A DNA stretch of 56,791 nucleotides from Gammaproteobacteria bacterium (GTDB lineage Bacteria > Pseudomonadota > Gammaproteobacteria > Steroidobacterales > Woeseiaceae), in NCBI GenBank assembly GCA_013151645.1, contig JAADHU010000061.1, positions 4,481-61,271 on the forward strand, in the 5' to 3' direction. This document shows, in pieces, positions 18,958 to 26,739 of this stretch. Numbering within the stretch: position 1 is the stretch's first letter; each line of letters begins with the position of its first letter. A program made the translations under genes and the position numbers. Below the pieces are notes generated by a model that did no database searches, was not told the origin of the DNA, and saw only the letters and a program-made list of their open reading frames with translations.

Positions 18958-20294
18958 TGGATGCCATTGTCATAGACCCTGTTTTGATCCGCATCGGTGT
19001 ACCCGCCCTTGCCATCGGGCTGTTGCTGGGCGGCCTGATCGCCGCACTGATGGGTAAAAGCCGGCGGCGGCGACTCAGCCATTCAATTGTGGAACTTGAA
19101 ACCCGCATTAAAAGCCAGGAAGCGCTGCAACACGAACGTGATGCGGCCTACGAAACGGCCAATAGCCGTCTCACCAGCGCTTTCTCCGAGCTTGCCAATA
19201 AATCCCTCCAGGCCAACAGCGAACATTTCCTGCGGCTTGCGAAGCAGAACCTCGGCGCACAACAGGAAAAAGCCAATCACGCACTCAGCGAGCGCGAGCA
19301 GGCGGTGGAAAACCTGGTTAAACCCATTCGCGAGGCGCTTAAACAATCGCAACAACAGATCTCGGAGCTTGAAAAGTCCCGCAGCGAAGCCTACGGGAGT
19401 ATTCGCGCGCAACTGGAAAGCATGCAACTCAGTCAAAAATCCCTGGCGCAGGAGACCAAGAACCTGGTCAGTGCTTTGCGGCGCCCGGAAGTGCGCGGTC
19501 GCTGGGGTGAGATTACCTTGCGTCGGCTGGTCGAGTTGGCCGGCATGGTGGAACATTGCGACTTTCAGGAACAGGTTCATACGACAGACGGCGAAAACAT
19601 AATTCGGCCGGATATGATTGTCCGCATGCCCAACCAGCGCGAGTTGGTGGTGGACGTAAAAACACCGCTCGACGCCTACCTCGAAGCGGCGGAAGCACCG
19701 GACGATCAAAAGCGGCAAATCGCACTGGACCGACATGCACGCAATGTCCGCGAGCATATTCGCAAACTGGCGAGCAAGACCTATTGGGAACAGTTTTCGC
19801 GAAGCCCGGATTTCGTCATTTTGTTTATTCCCGGCGACCAGTTCCTGAGTGCGGCACTCAACGAAGACCCCGACCTTATCGACTCTGCGTTGTCGCAGCA
19901 GATTATTCTCGCGACACCGACCAGTTTTGTTGCCCTCCTGAAGGCCGTTGCTTATGGCTGGAGCCAGGTTGCGCTCACGGAAAATGCGGAAGAAATTCGT
20001 CACCTGGCGGCCGACCTGTATGGGCGACTAACGGCATTTGTGGGTCATCTGAACAAGCTTGGCCGGCAACTATCCAGCAGTGTCGAGAATTACAATCGAG
20101 CGGTGGGGTCACTGGAGCGCAAGGTTCTCCCGGGCGCACGCAAGTTTGTCGAATTGGGCGTGCGGCCGAAGAAAGCCATGGAACCGCTTGAAACGCTGGA
20201 ATCGCTGCCAAGACAATTGCCCGAAATTCCAGAGGACGATAAGATCAAAGGCAAGACATCATCATCGAAAGGCGGCCGCAAGACGCTGCAATAG
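18957..20294 (+). CDS. rmuC: DNA recombination protein RmuC
   Basis: RmuC is a predicted nuclease-like protein that limits recombination at inverted repeats. The 445 residues show an N-terminal membrane segment (IGVPALAIGLLLGGLIAALMG), a long coiled coil (residues about 40-165), and the RmuC domain with RGRWGEITLRRLVELAGM, RPDMIVRMPNQRELVVDVKTPLDAYLEA, IPGDQFLSAAL and ILATPTSFVALLKAVAYGW. The PD-(D/E)xK-like VDVKT strand is present. The start ATG shares its A with the upstream TGA stop. In pseudomonads mupP and yciK are adjacent; here rmuC sits between them. Confidence 0.94.
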   Translation: MDAIVIDPVLIRIGVPALAIGLLLGGLIAALMGKSRRRRLSHSIVELETRIKSQEALQHERDAAYETANSRLTSAFSELANKSLQANSEHFLRLAKQNLGAQQEKANHALSEREQAVENLVKPIREALKQSQQQISELEKSRSEAYGSIRAQLESMQLSQKSLAQETKNLVSALRRPEVRGRWGEITLRRLVELAGMVEHCDFQEQVHTTDGENIIRPDMIVRMPNQRELVVDVKTPLDAYLEAAEAPDDQKRQIALDRHARNVREHIRKLASKTYWEQFSRSPDFVILFIPGDQFLSAALNEDPDLIDSALSQQIILATPTSFVALLKAVAYGWSQVALTENAEEIRHLAADLYGRLTAFVGHLNKLGRQLSSSVENYNRAVGSLERKVLPGARKFVELGVRPKKAMEPLETLESLPRQLPEIPEDDKIKGKTSSSKGGRKTLQ

Positions 20295-20297
20295 ACC

Positions 20298-21050
20298 ATG
20301 GATATTCTCGCAAAAGACTATACGTTTGGAGCCGGGCTCTTAACGGACCGAATCATCATGATAACGGGCGCCACAGACGGTATTGGACGAGCGCTCGCTG
20401 TACGGGCCGCCGAACTGGGTGCGCGTGTGATCTTGCACGGACGCAACGTGCAACGGCTTGAAGAAGTCTACGATGAGATTGAAGCAATCGATGGTGCTGT
20501 GCGACCCTCGATTGCGGTTCTCGATCTGGCCTCGGCGGACGGCGACGCGTACACATCGCTGGCCAACAGTATCGATGAAGAATTCGGACATCTCGATGGC
20601 CTGGTACACAACGCCGGCATTCTAGGAGACCGCCATTCCATTGAGCAATACGACGCGGTTCAATGGCAGCAGGTTATGCACGTTAATCTGACTGCACCGT
20701 TCGCGCTCACACAGGTGTTGTTGCCACTTCTCAAGAAGACGCAAAACCCGTCAATCATCTTTACCAGCAGCGGCGTCGGTCGACAGGGCAAGGCATTCTG
20801 GGGAGCCTACTCCGTCTCGAAATTCGGCACCGAGGCACTCTCGCAGATTCTTGCCGCCGAGAACTCACCTGACGGGGTGCGTGTTAATTGCATTAACCCC
20901 GGCCCGGTGCGCACAAAAATGAGGCTGGCCGCCTATCCTGCGGAGGATCGGGACGTGTTGAAAGGACCGCAGGAGATTCTGTCCGCGTATCTCTACTTGC
21001 TGGGACCGGACAGCCTGGAAGTGAATGGTCAGAGCCTCGACGCTCAATAA
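20298..21050 (+). CDS. yciK: YciK-family short-chain dehydrogenase/reductase
   Basis: A 250-residue SDR with the cofactor loop ITGATDGIGRALAVR, the NAG motif in LVHNAGILGD, serine of the catalytic triad in IFTSSGVGRQGKAFWG and YSVSKFG with the catalytic tyrosine and lysine. The opening LLTDRIIMITGA and the closing LYLLGPDS.EVNGQSLDAQ match YciK. The substrate is unknown in the family. It follows rmuC after 3 nt and ends convergently with rluB, 22 nt away, with no obvious terminator. Confidence 0.88.
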   Translation: MDILAKDYTFGAGLLTDRIIMITGATDGIGRALAVRAAELGARVILHGRNVQRLEEVYDEIEAIDGAVRPSIAVLDLASADGDAYTSLANSIDEEFGHLDGLVHNAGILGDRHSIEQYDAVQWQQVMHVNLTAPFALTQVLLPLLKKTQNPSIIFTSSGVGRQGKAFWGAYSVSKFGTEALSQILAAENSPDGVRVNCINPGPVRTKMRLAAYPAEDRDVLKGPQEILSAYLYLLGPDSLEVNGQSLDAQ

Positions 21051-21072
21051 CGTTTTACCTTAATAGATCCAT

Positions 21073-21894
21073 CTATCGTTTTGATTTAAAATGATGTTTT
21101 CTAGGTTTTACTGACGTTTTCTTACGGTATTTCTGCGCCGGTCGCGCGCCTGACGACGGCGCCGCAAGACCGGCCGCTGAATAGAGTTGACGTACTTGCG
21201 CCGCGCTCAGGGCAACAAATTTGCCGCGCCGCAGTGATCGCGGCAGTTCGATAGGTCCATAGCAGATACGCATCAAGCGACTGACCTGGTAGCCGATCGC
21301 ATTCCACATTCGGCGGACTTCCCGATTGCGTCCTTCTTTCAGGGCCACCTTAAACCAGCGATTCGTACCATCCCCGCCGGTCGCTTCGACGCTGTCGAAG
21401 GCCGCCCTGCCGTCGTCCAACTCGATACCGGAGCACAGCAACGCAAGCTCGACTTTTCTCGGCTCACCGTGTACGCGTACGGCGTACCGCCGCACTATTT
21501 CGGTGGACGGGTGCATGAGAGCATTCGCGAGTTCTCCGTCGGTCGTGAACAAGAGCAAGCCGCTGGTCGTTAAGTCCAGGCGACCGACCGCGATCCAGCG
21601 CGAGCCTTTCAATGTCGGCAGAGATTCAAAAACCACCCGACGCCCTTCCGGGTCTGATCGGCTGGTGATCTCGTCACCGGGTTTGTGATAAATGATGTGG
21701 CGGTGATCGGGCTGGCTGGACCGAACGGACAATCGGCGCCCGTCCAGCGTAAATTTTTCATCGCCTGTAACGGTCGTGCCAAGAATCGCGTCATTGCCGT
21801 CTATTTTCAGACGTTGATCTCGGATCCAGCCTTCGATTTCACGACGTGAGCCATGCCCCGCAGCCGCCAGCACCTTTTGCACGCGATCAGCCAC
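21073..21894 (-). CDS. rluB: 23S rRNA pseudouridine(2605) synthase
   Basis: RluB isomerises U2605 in helix 93 of 23S rRNA. The 273 residues have an N-terminal S4 RNA-binding domain ([20 protein letters not shown]) and a catalytic domain with the aspartate in [18 protein letters not shown] and NREVRRMW, followed by a very basic C-terminal tail ([19 protein letters not shown]), common in the family. The start is GTG. It is placed directly after scpB (5-nt gap), the standard scpA-scpB-rluB order. Confidence 0.94.
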   Translation of the reverse strand: MADRVQKVLAAAGHGSRREIEGWIRDQRLKIDGNDAILGTTVTGDEKFTLDGRRLSVRSSQPDHRHIIYHKPGDEITSRSDPEGRRVVFESLPTLKGSRWIAVGRLDLTTSGLLLFTTDGELANALMHPSTEIVRRYAVRVHGEPRKVELALLCSGIELDDGRAAFDSVEATGGDGTNRWFKVALKEGRNREVRRMWNAIGYQVSRLMRICYGPIELPRSLRRGKFVALSAAQVRQLYSAAGLAAPSSGARPAQKYRKKTSVKPRKHHFKSKR

Positions 21895-21899
21895 ACGCT

Positions 21900-22739
21900 T
21901 TATGCCCCGCCGGCAGAAGCGCCGGTATCCTCGCTTCCGGCCTCCGGTTCCTGCGCTGTTTCAGATTCCCCGGCATGCGCCTCCGGGCTGGCCGGATCCG
22001 GCCATTCGGTTGCCACGATTTCCTCAAAATCCGCGTCCACCAGCGCCTCGGCGGCCGCAACAGCCGCTTCATCGGGATCGTCCTCGACGTTTGCATCAGC
22101 CTCGAGTTCATCCGGATAAAGCACGGGGATTTCCGGGATATCCACGGCGTTATCCGAGTCAACATCCGCATCCCCATCCACAGCAGGCAAATTGAGCTGC
22201 ACTCGCAAACTCTCCCAGTCTGACAGATCCGCAAGCGCTGGCAGGTCATCCAGTTTTTTCAGTCCGAAGTAGTCGAGAAACGCTTTCGTTGTCGCAAACA
22301 TCGCCGGCCTACCGGGCACATCGCGATGACCCACAATCCGGACCCATTCTCGTTCGAGCAAGGAGCGAACGATATTGCTGCTCACAGCGACGCCACGAAT
22401 TTCTTCGATTTCGCCGCGAGTCATTGGTTGCCGATAGGCGATGAGTGCCAGCGTCTCAAACATGGCACGAGAATATCGCGGCGGCTTTTCTTCCCAGAGT
22501 TTCCCGAGCCGCTCCGCCATACCGGCTTTCAGCTGCAAACGAAAACCCGAGGCGACTTCCGCAATCGCCAGTCCGCGATCCTCATAGTCATCCTGCAAGA
22601 CTTTTATCGCTGTTCGAATCTCTGCTTTCTCGGGCGCTGATGCTTCATCAAACAGTCCCTGCAGCTGATCCATGTTGAGAGGCCGTCCTGCCGCCATTAG
22701 CGCCGCTTCAACGAAATACTTTATTTCCGTGTCGTCCAT
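21900..22739 (-). CDS. scpB: Segregation and condensation protein B
   Basis: ScpB is the kleisin-interacting winged-helix subunit of the Smc-ScpAB condensin. The roughly 279 residues include the conserved N-terminal [52 protein letters not shown] and [18 protein letters not shown]. After about residue 195 comes a long acidic, alanine-rich tail (for example [11 protein letters not shown] and [20 protein letters not shown]) that is low complexity. The ATG at 22739 is preferred to a TTG two codons upstream. scpA lies 39 nt upstream, and smc is elsewhere in this window. Confidence 0.94.
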   Translation of the reverse strand: MDDTEIKYFVEAALMAAGRPLNMDQLQGLFDEASAPEKAEIRTAIKVLQDDYEDRGLAIAEVASGFRLQLKAGMAERLGKLWEEKPPRYSRAMFETLALIAYRQPMTRGEIEEIRGVAVSSNIVRSLLEREWVRIVGHRDVPGRPAMFATTKAFLDYFGLKKLDDLPALADLSDWESLRVQLNLPAVDGDADVDSDNAVDIPEIPVLYPDELEADANVEDDPDEAAVAAAEALVDADFEEIVATEWPDPASPEAHAGESETAQEPEAGSEDTGASAGGA

Positions 22740-22778
22740 TAACAAATTTACTCTTGGCTGGATGCCTGACCGAATTAA

Positions 22779-23684
22779 TCAGGCGTCAGTGTTTTCCTCT
22801 GCGTCGACATCGTCATCGGTGACCAGATGCACTGACGACGACGCGCGTATGTGAAGAGGCGCGAAGGCTTCCGATTGCACGACCTCAATCGTCGCGGATC
22901 GCAACAGTTCAAGAATCGCGAGAAAGGTGACCGCCACGCCCATTCTCCCTTCTTCGGGATCGAACAAGTCGGCAAATTCGGAAAACGCACTCGCTTTGAT
23001 GCGAGCGAGAATCTCCGACATCCGTTGACGAACTGACAACGGTTCACGCTGCATGTGCAGGTTCGAATACATTGCGGCACGTTTCAACACCTCGTGAAAC
23101 GAGAGCAACAATTCCTTCAACGTAATGTCGGGCAGTTTTACCGAGGTTTTGCGTTCCGGCGATTCGACATTTGCGACAAACACGTCGCGTTCCAGGCGGG
23201 GCAGATCGCTCAGATCTTCGGCTGCTTTCTTGTAGCGTTCGTATTCCTGTAACCGCCGCACCAGCTCAGCGCGTGGATCTTCTTCTTCCTCGTGCTCCAC
23301 CTCGGGTCGAGGCAGAAGCATGCGCGATTTGATCTCAGCCAGCATTGCAGCCATGAGCAGATACTCACCGGCCAGCTCAAGCTGCATTTCCTCCATGACC
23401 TCGATGTATTCGACGTACTGGCGGGTGATCTCCGCCACCGGTATATCGAGAATATCGAGATTCTGCCGCCGAATCAGATACAGCAACAAATCGAGCGGGC
23501 CCTCGAACGCCTCCAAAAACACCTTCAGGGCTTGCGGAGGAATGTACAGGTCCTGGGGTAACTGCGTAATCGGCTCGCCATCGACGACTGCAAATGGCAT
23601 TTCGCTTTGCGCAGGACGCAGTTGCCCGTCCGGCGGCGGCTTGGGCGCGTCTTCGCTGTTAAGAACTGTGAGCTCAGGTTTCAT
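22779..23684 (-). CDS. scpA: Segregation and condensation protein A
   Basis: ScpA is the kleisin that closes the Smc ring. The 301 residues contain the N-terminal signature FEGPLDLLLYLIRRQNLDILDIPVAEITRQYVEY, ELAGEYLLMAAMLAEIKSRMLLPRP and a C-terminal winged helix (VAVTFLAILELLRSATIEVVQSEAFAPLHI). An extra N-terminal segment of about 45 residues (proline and glutamine rich) precedes the conserved core, as in many gammaproteobacterial ScpA. ATG start. It is followed by scpB and preceded by yciO. Confidence 0.95.
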   Translation of the reverse strand: MKPELTVLNSEDAPKPPPDGQLRPAQSEMPFAVVDGEPITQLPQDLYIPPQALKVFLEAFEGPLDLLLYLIRRQNLDILDIPVAEITRQYVEYIEVMEEMQLELAGEYLLMAAMLAEIKSRMLLPRPEVEHEEEEDPRAELVRRLQEYERYKKAAEDLSDLPRLERDVFVANVESPERKTSVKLPDITLKELLLSFHEVLKRAAMYSNLHMQREPLSVRQRMSEILARIKASAFSEFADLFDPEEGRMGVAVTFLAILELLRSATIEVVQSEAFAPLHIRASSSVHLVTDDDVDAEENTDA

Positions 23685-23763
23685 GGGTAGTCCGGCTGGG
23701 ATCGGCGTATTTTAGCGTAATTCGAACGTCTGGCGGCAAGATGTTTGCGGTCCGCGCAGCGAA

Positions 23764-24384
23764 TTACGTGAGACCACTGACATCGCCCCGGCCGACACGC
23801 AAGACCTCCACCCGGCCGGACGACAGATCGACCACGCTGGTCGGTTCGATTCCCATGGGTCCGGCGTCCACAATAGTCTCAATCGCATGTCCGATACGTT
23901 CCTCAATTTCCACTACATCGGATATCGGCAGGTCATCCCCTGGCAGCAAGAGTGTCGAACTCATGATGGGCTCACCCAATGCCTCCAGCATGGCATGCAC
24001 AATCGCGTTGTCCGGCACACGCAGGCCAATAGTCCGACGCTTCGGATGTTGCAGGCGTTTCGGTACTTCGCGGGTTGCCTGCAATATAAAGGTGTAGGCA
24101 CCGGGTGTCAGTGATTTCAGCAAGCGATAAGCCCAGTTATCCACGCGCGCGTACAGGCTGATCTCGGACAGATCGCTGCAGACCAGTGTGAAATTGTGAT
24201 TCTTATCCGTCTGCCGAATGCGCCGAATTCGATCCATTGCCCGCTTGTCGCCGATATGGCATCCGAAGGCACCGCTGGAGTCCGTGGGATATGCCACGAG
24301 ACCACCGTTGCGAATCGTCGCGACCACCTCAGCAATTCGCCGTGGCTGCGGATTTGTAGGATGAATGTCGACGATCTTGGCCAT
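23764..24384 (-). CDS. yciO: YciO/TsaC-family L-threonylcarbamoyladenylate synthase-like protein
   Basis: A 206-residue YrdC-domain protein. The family makes threonylcarbamoyl-AMP for the t6A modification of tRNA; YciO itself is a related but less active relative of TsaC. The nucleotide-binding features GGLVAYPTDSSGAFGC, RIRQTDKNHNFTLVC, LTPGAYTFILQAT, RTIGLRVPDN, MSSTLLLPGDD and PTSVVDLS are present. The start at 24384 gives the conserved MAKIVDIHPTNPQPRRI; the frame is open 16 codons further. It lies upstream of scpA and divergent from yciB, as in the conserved yci cluster. Confidence 0.88.
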   Translation of the reverse strand: MAKIVDIHPTNPQPRRIAEVVATIRNGGLVAYPTDSSGAFGCHIGDKRAMDRIRRIRQTDKNHNFTLVCSDLSEISLYARVDNWAYRLLKSLTPGAYTFILQATREVPKRLQHPKRRTIGLRVPDNAIVHAMLEALGEPIMSSTLLLPGDDLPISDVVEIEERIGHAIETIVDAGPMGIEPTSVVDLSSGRVEVLRVGRGDVSGLT

Positions 24385-24499
24385 GCGCGAATTGTATAGA
24401 CGTTCGCCGCGCCGCGCCGGGCTACTTTGCAAGCAGTTCGACAGCTGCCAATTTTGCGTTATTATTCGTCACCCTTTTCTGGCCGGGCCGGTTTCTCCA

Positions 24500-25057
24500 A
24501 TGCAGCTACTCATTGACTACATTCCCATAGTCATTTTCATCATTGCCTATTTTTTCAAAGATATTTTCTTTGCGACCGCTGTGCTCATGGCAGTGATGCC
24601 GATTGTGCTGGTTGTGCAGTGGTTCATGACACGCAAGATAAACAAGATCTACCTGGCGTCGACAGTGCTGGTCCTGGTACTCGGCACGGCAACCCTGTAT
24701 TTCCGCAATGCGACGTTTCTCTACTGGAAACCCACCGTCTTGAACTGGGCTTTTGCCATCGCCTTTCTGGGCAGCCAGTGGTATGGCGAGAAACCGTTCA
24801 TCCAGCGCATGCTGGGTAACGCCGCCGAACTCAGTCGATCACAGTGGAATCGACTGAACCTGATGTGGGTCGCGTTTTTCGTTTTCGTCGGCGGCGTCAA
24901 TATTTACATTGCCTACAATTTTTCAGAAGCGTTTTGGGTCAAATTCAAGTTATTCGGTATGTTGGGACTCACCCTGTTGTTCGTCATCGTACAAAGCATC
25001 TGGCTCACCGCTGCGATGAAGAATGCCGAGCCAGCCGCCAAAGATACAGAGCACTGA
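24500..25057 (+). CDS. yciB: Inner membrane-spanning protein YciB (septation protein A family)
   Basis: A 185-residue polytopic membrane protein with five hydrophobic segments and the family features LLIDYIPIVIFIIAYFFKDI, KPTVLNWAFAIAFLGSQ, MLGNAAELSRSQWNRLNLMWVAFF and the final TLLFVIVQSIWLT. YciB/IspA-type proteins interact with cell elongation and division machinery in Escherichia coli and influence envelope integrity. The ATG at 24500 is chosen by homology; the open frame runs 45 codons further upstream into a non-family stretch. The yciI-like gene starts two bases after the stop. Confidence 0.93.
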   Translation: MQLLIDYIPIVIFIIAYFFKDIFFATAVLMAVMPIVLVVQWFMTRKINKIYLASTVLVLVLGTATLYFRNATFLYWKPTVLNWAFAIAFLGSQWYGEKPFIQRMLGNAAELSRSQWNRLNLMWVAFFVFVGGVNIYIAYNFSEAFWVKFKLFGMLGLTLLFVIVQSIWLTAAMKNAEPAAKDTEH

Positions 25058-25059
25058 GT

Positions 25060-25359
25060 ATGTGGTATGCCATTATTAGCGAGGACGTGGAAAACAGCCT
25101 CGACCTGCGTATTCATTCGCGCGAGGCGCACCTTGCACGGCTCAGAACGCTGGCCGACGAGGGACGGATCCTGATTGCCGGCCCGCATCCGGCAAGCGAT
25201 AACGAAAACGCGAATCCGGCGGGCTTCACGGGCAGCCTCGTGGTCGCAGATTTTCCATCTCTGGCGGACGCCAGGGCATGGGCAGAGGTTGATCCTTACG
25301 TCGATGCCGGTGTCTACGCGAACGTGACCATCAAACCGTTCAAACTTGTGCTGCCTTGA
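25060..25359 (+). CDS. YciI family protein
   Basis: A 99-residue ferredoxin-like-fold protein with the family layout MWYAIISEDVENSLDLR, HLARLRTLADEGRILIAGP and GSLVVADFPSLADARAWAEVDPYVDAGVY. It retains the histidine (EAHLARL) and aspartate (WAEVDPY) that form the proposed active site of YCII-related proteins. The reaction is not known for the family in general. It begins two bases after yciB, and its TGA overlaps the TTG start of bolA, so yciB, this gene and bolA form one operon. Confidence 0.88.
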   Translation: MWYAIISEDVENSLDLRIHSREAHLARLRTLADEGRILIAGPHPASDNENANPAGFTGSLVVADFPSLADARAWAEVDPYVDAGVYANVTIKPFKLVLP

Positions 25360-25628
25360 ATACCGATCGACGCGACCAGATTCGTGATTGCCTGGAAAAG
25401 CATTTCTCGCCGGTGGAACTTCTGGTTAAAGATCAGAGTCATATGCATGCCGGCCATGCGGGTGCTGCGGATGGCCGCGGACATTTCGATGTGACCATCG
25501 TTACGGATAAATTTGCCGAAAAAGGTCGTCTTGAGCGACACAGAATGGTTTACGGCGCGCTCGAAAAATTGCTAGAGTCCGACATACACGCACTGCGCAT
25601 TAAAGCGCTGACGCCGTCAGAACGGTAG
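25356..25628 (+). CDS. bolA: BolA family protein
   Basis: A 90-residue BolA/IbaG-fold protein: IRDCLEKHFSPVELLVKDQSHMHAGHAGA, then GHFDVTIVTDKFAEKGRLERHRMVYGAL and HALRIKALTPSE. It has the invariant histidine (KGRLERHRMVY) and the HAGH region used to bind a [2Fe-2S] cluster together with monothiol glutaredoxins. The start is a TTG within the TTGA overlap with the preceding gene. The parvulin gene follows 49 nt later with its own ribosome-binding site. Confidence 0.9.
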   Translation: MNTDRRDQIRDCLEKHFSPVELLVKDQSHMHAGHAGAADGRGHFDVTIVTDKFAEKGRLERHRMVYGALEKLLESDIHALRIKALTPSER

Positions 25629-25677
25629 ATTTGCGACCTGTATCCCGATACTTACCCAACCTTGAGGAAAATCCACA

Positions 25678-26484
25678 ATGCACTACACGACCGGTTCCAC
25701 CCGTGCGGGAACTCGACTTGCCGCCCTCGCGTCGGTCTTTTTAATCACGATCGCTCCCGTAAACGTGAATGCCGAGACTGTAAAAACAGTCAATGGAATC
25801 CCGATCGACAGCTCAATGCTCGATTTTTATCTGGAATCCCGAACACAGAGACCGGCTGTTCAGGTTACGGCCGAGGAACGTGCCAGCCTGCTGGATGAGC
25901 TAGTTGATATTTACCTGCTCTCAAGCGGCGAGGCGGCGAACGAGGTCGCGAACGACCCGAAGATCCAGGCACAGCTCGAACTTCAACGTCGCGGCGTCAT
26001 AGCCCAGGTCCTGGCGAGCAAATTTCTTGAATCCGTGGAAACCTCGGAAGAGGAAATTCTTGCCGCATACGACGCCCAGGCAGCGATCGCGCCACCGTTG
26101 CAGTTTAAGGCGCGGCACATACTTCTGGAGAGCCAGGGTGAAGCGATTGCGGTTATCGGTGAGCTGGATATCGGCGGGAAATTTGAAGATCTCGCAAAGG
26201 AGCGCTCCACGGGCCCCTCCGGTCCCACCGGTGGAGATCTTGGATGGTTCTCGCCCAGTCAGATGGTCAAACCTTTTTCAGACGCGGTAGAAGCGCTGGA
26301 AGACGGCAAATACACCACCAGCCCGATACAAACCGAATTCGGCTGGCATGTCATCTTGCGAGAGGCTTCGCGGAAAGCCGAAGCACCGACGTTGGATAGC
26401 GTGCGCGAGATCATTGTGCAAAACATACAGCAAGACAAGTTCAGACAGTATCTCGAAAGCCTGCGCACGAACATGACGGAATAG
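25678..26484 (+). CDS. Exported parvulin-type peptidyl-prolyl isomerase
   Basis: A 268-residue periplasmic foldase. It has a signal peptide (LAALASVFLITIAPVNVNAE), a SurA-like helical N-terminal region (residues about 30-135) and a parvulin domain (about 140-235: QFKARHILLESQGEAIAVI, FEDLAKERSTGPSGPTGGDLGWFSPSQMVKPF, TEFGWHVILRE). A lipobox is absent, so it should be soluble or loosely membrane-bound. It resembles PpiC/PrsA-like proteins of unknown clients. A TTGAGGAAA ribosome-binding site precedes the ATG. A strong terminator follows at 26522-26547, closing the yciB-bolA-parvulin unit. Confidence 0.9.
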   Translation: MHYTTGSTRAGTRLAALASVFLITIAPVNVNAETVKTVNGIPIDSSMLDFYLESRTQRPAVQVTAEERASLLDELVDIYLLSSGEAANEVANDPKIQAQLELQRRGVIAQVLASKFLESVETSEEEILAAYDAQAAIAPPLQFKARHILLESQGEAIAVIGELDIGGKFEDLAKERSTGPSGPTGGDLGWFSPSQMVKPFSDAVEALEDGKYTTSPIQTEFGWHVILREASRKAEAPTLDSVREIIVQNIQQDKFRQYLESLRTNMTE

Positions 26485-26521
26485 TGGTTGAAACTTAACT
26501 TAATCCGAATGCAATAAAGAG

Positions 26522-26547
26522 AAAGGGCGCCCCAGGGCGCCCTTTTT
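26522..26547 (+). terminator. Intrinsic terminator after the parvulin gene
   Basis: A 10-bp stem AAAGGGCGCC (26522-26531) pairs with GGCGCCCTTT (26536-26545) around a four-base loop and is followed by T. It lies 38 nt after the parvulin stop and separates the operon from the small-RNA candidate downstream. Confidence 0.85.
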
Positions 26548-26565
26548 CGTTCAATCGAATAGATG

Positions 26566-26608
26566 TGTGAGGCCGGTCACAGCATTCATTGCCTACTGTG
26601 ACTATATT
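26566..26608 (+). promoter_or_regulatory. Predicted class II CRP-dependent promoter
   Basis: TGTGA at 26566-26570, six bases, then TCACA at 26577-26581 reproduce the CRP/Vfr/Clp consensus half-sites exactly. TATATT at 26603-26608 is a good -10. Placing +1 at 26615 puts the centre of the CRP site at -41.5, the class II spacing. The -35 region (CAGCAT) is poor, as expected for an activator-dependent promoter. A second 7-bp inverted repeat (GTCACAG 26576-26582, CTGTGAC 26596-26602) overlaps it. This is inference from pattern and spacing. Confidence 0.6.
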
Positions 26609-26614
26609 TCCCGG

Positions 26615-26709
26615 GAGTCGCATCTAATCGCTCAGAGGCGGCTTCTCCAACCCTCGCATCTCCTAAATGTTGATACGAGACCTAAGTCGGCAGGGACGCC
26701 GACTTTTTT
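26615..26709 (+). ncRNA. Candidate CRP-controlled small RNA, about 95 nt
   Basis: Between two intrinsic terminators lies a short unit with its own predicted CRP promoter and no credible open frame. The transcript would run from about 26615 to the T run at 26704-26709. It carries the 8-nt direct repeat TCGCATCT (26618-26625 and 26654-26661) and pyrimidine-rich segments with CTCC (26645-26648) and TCTCCT (26659-26664), which could pair with Shine-Dalgarno sequences. The 3' end is a hairpin plus T tract, as in Hfq-dependent RNAs. It is not recognised as a known family. The product is predicted, not demonstrated. Confidence 0.5.
26684..26709 (+). terminator. Intrinsic terminator of the small-RNA candidate
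   Basis: AAGTCGGC (26684-26691) pairs with GCCGACTT (26698-26705) around AGGGAC, and six T occupy 26704-26709. On the minus strand no T tract follows the stem, so it is oriented for plus-strand transcription. No plus-strand protein gene lies between it and the previous terminator. Confidence 0.75.
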
Positions 26710-26739
26710 AGGTTCTCTTCTCCCGGTTATATATCAACC

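Noticed and set aside
19083-20003. A 306-codon minus-strand frame inside rmuC
   Set aside because: Antisense shadow of a clear RmuC coding sequence, with composition unlike a real protein.
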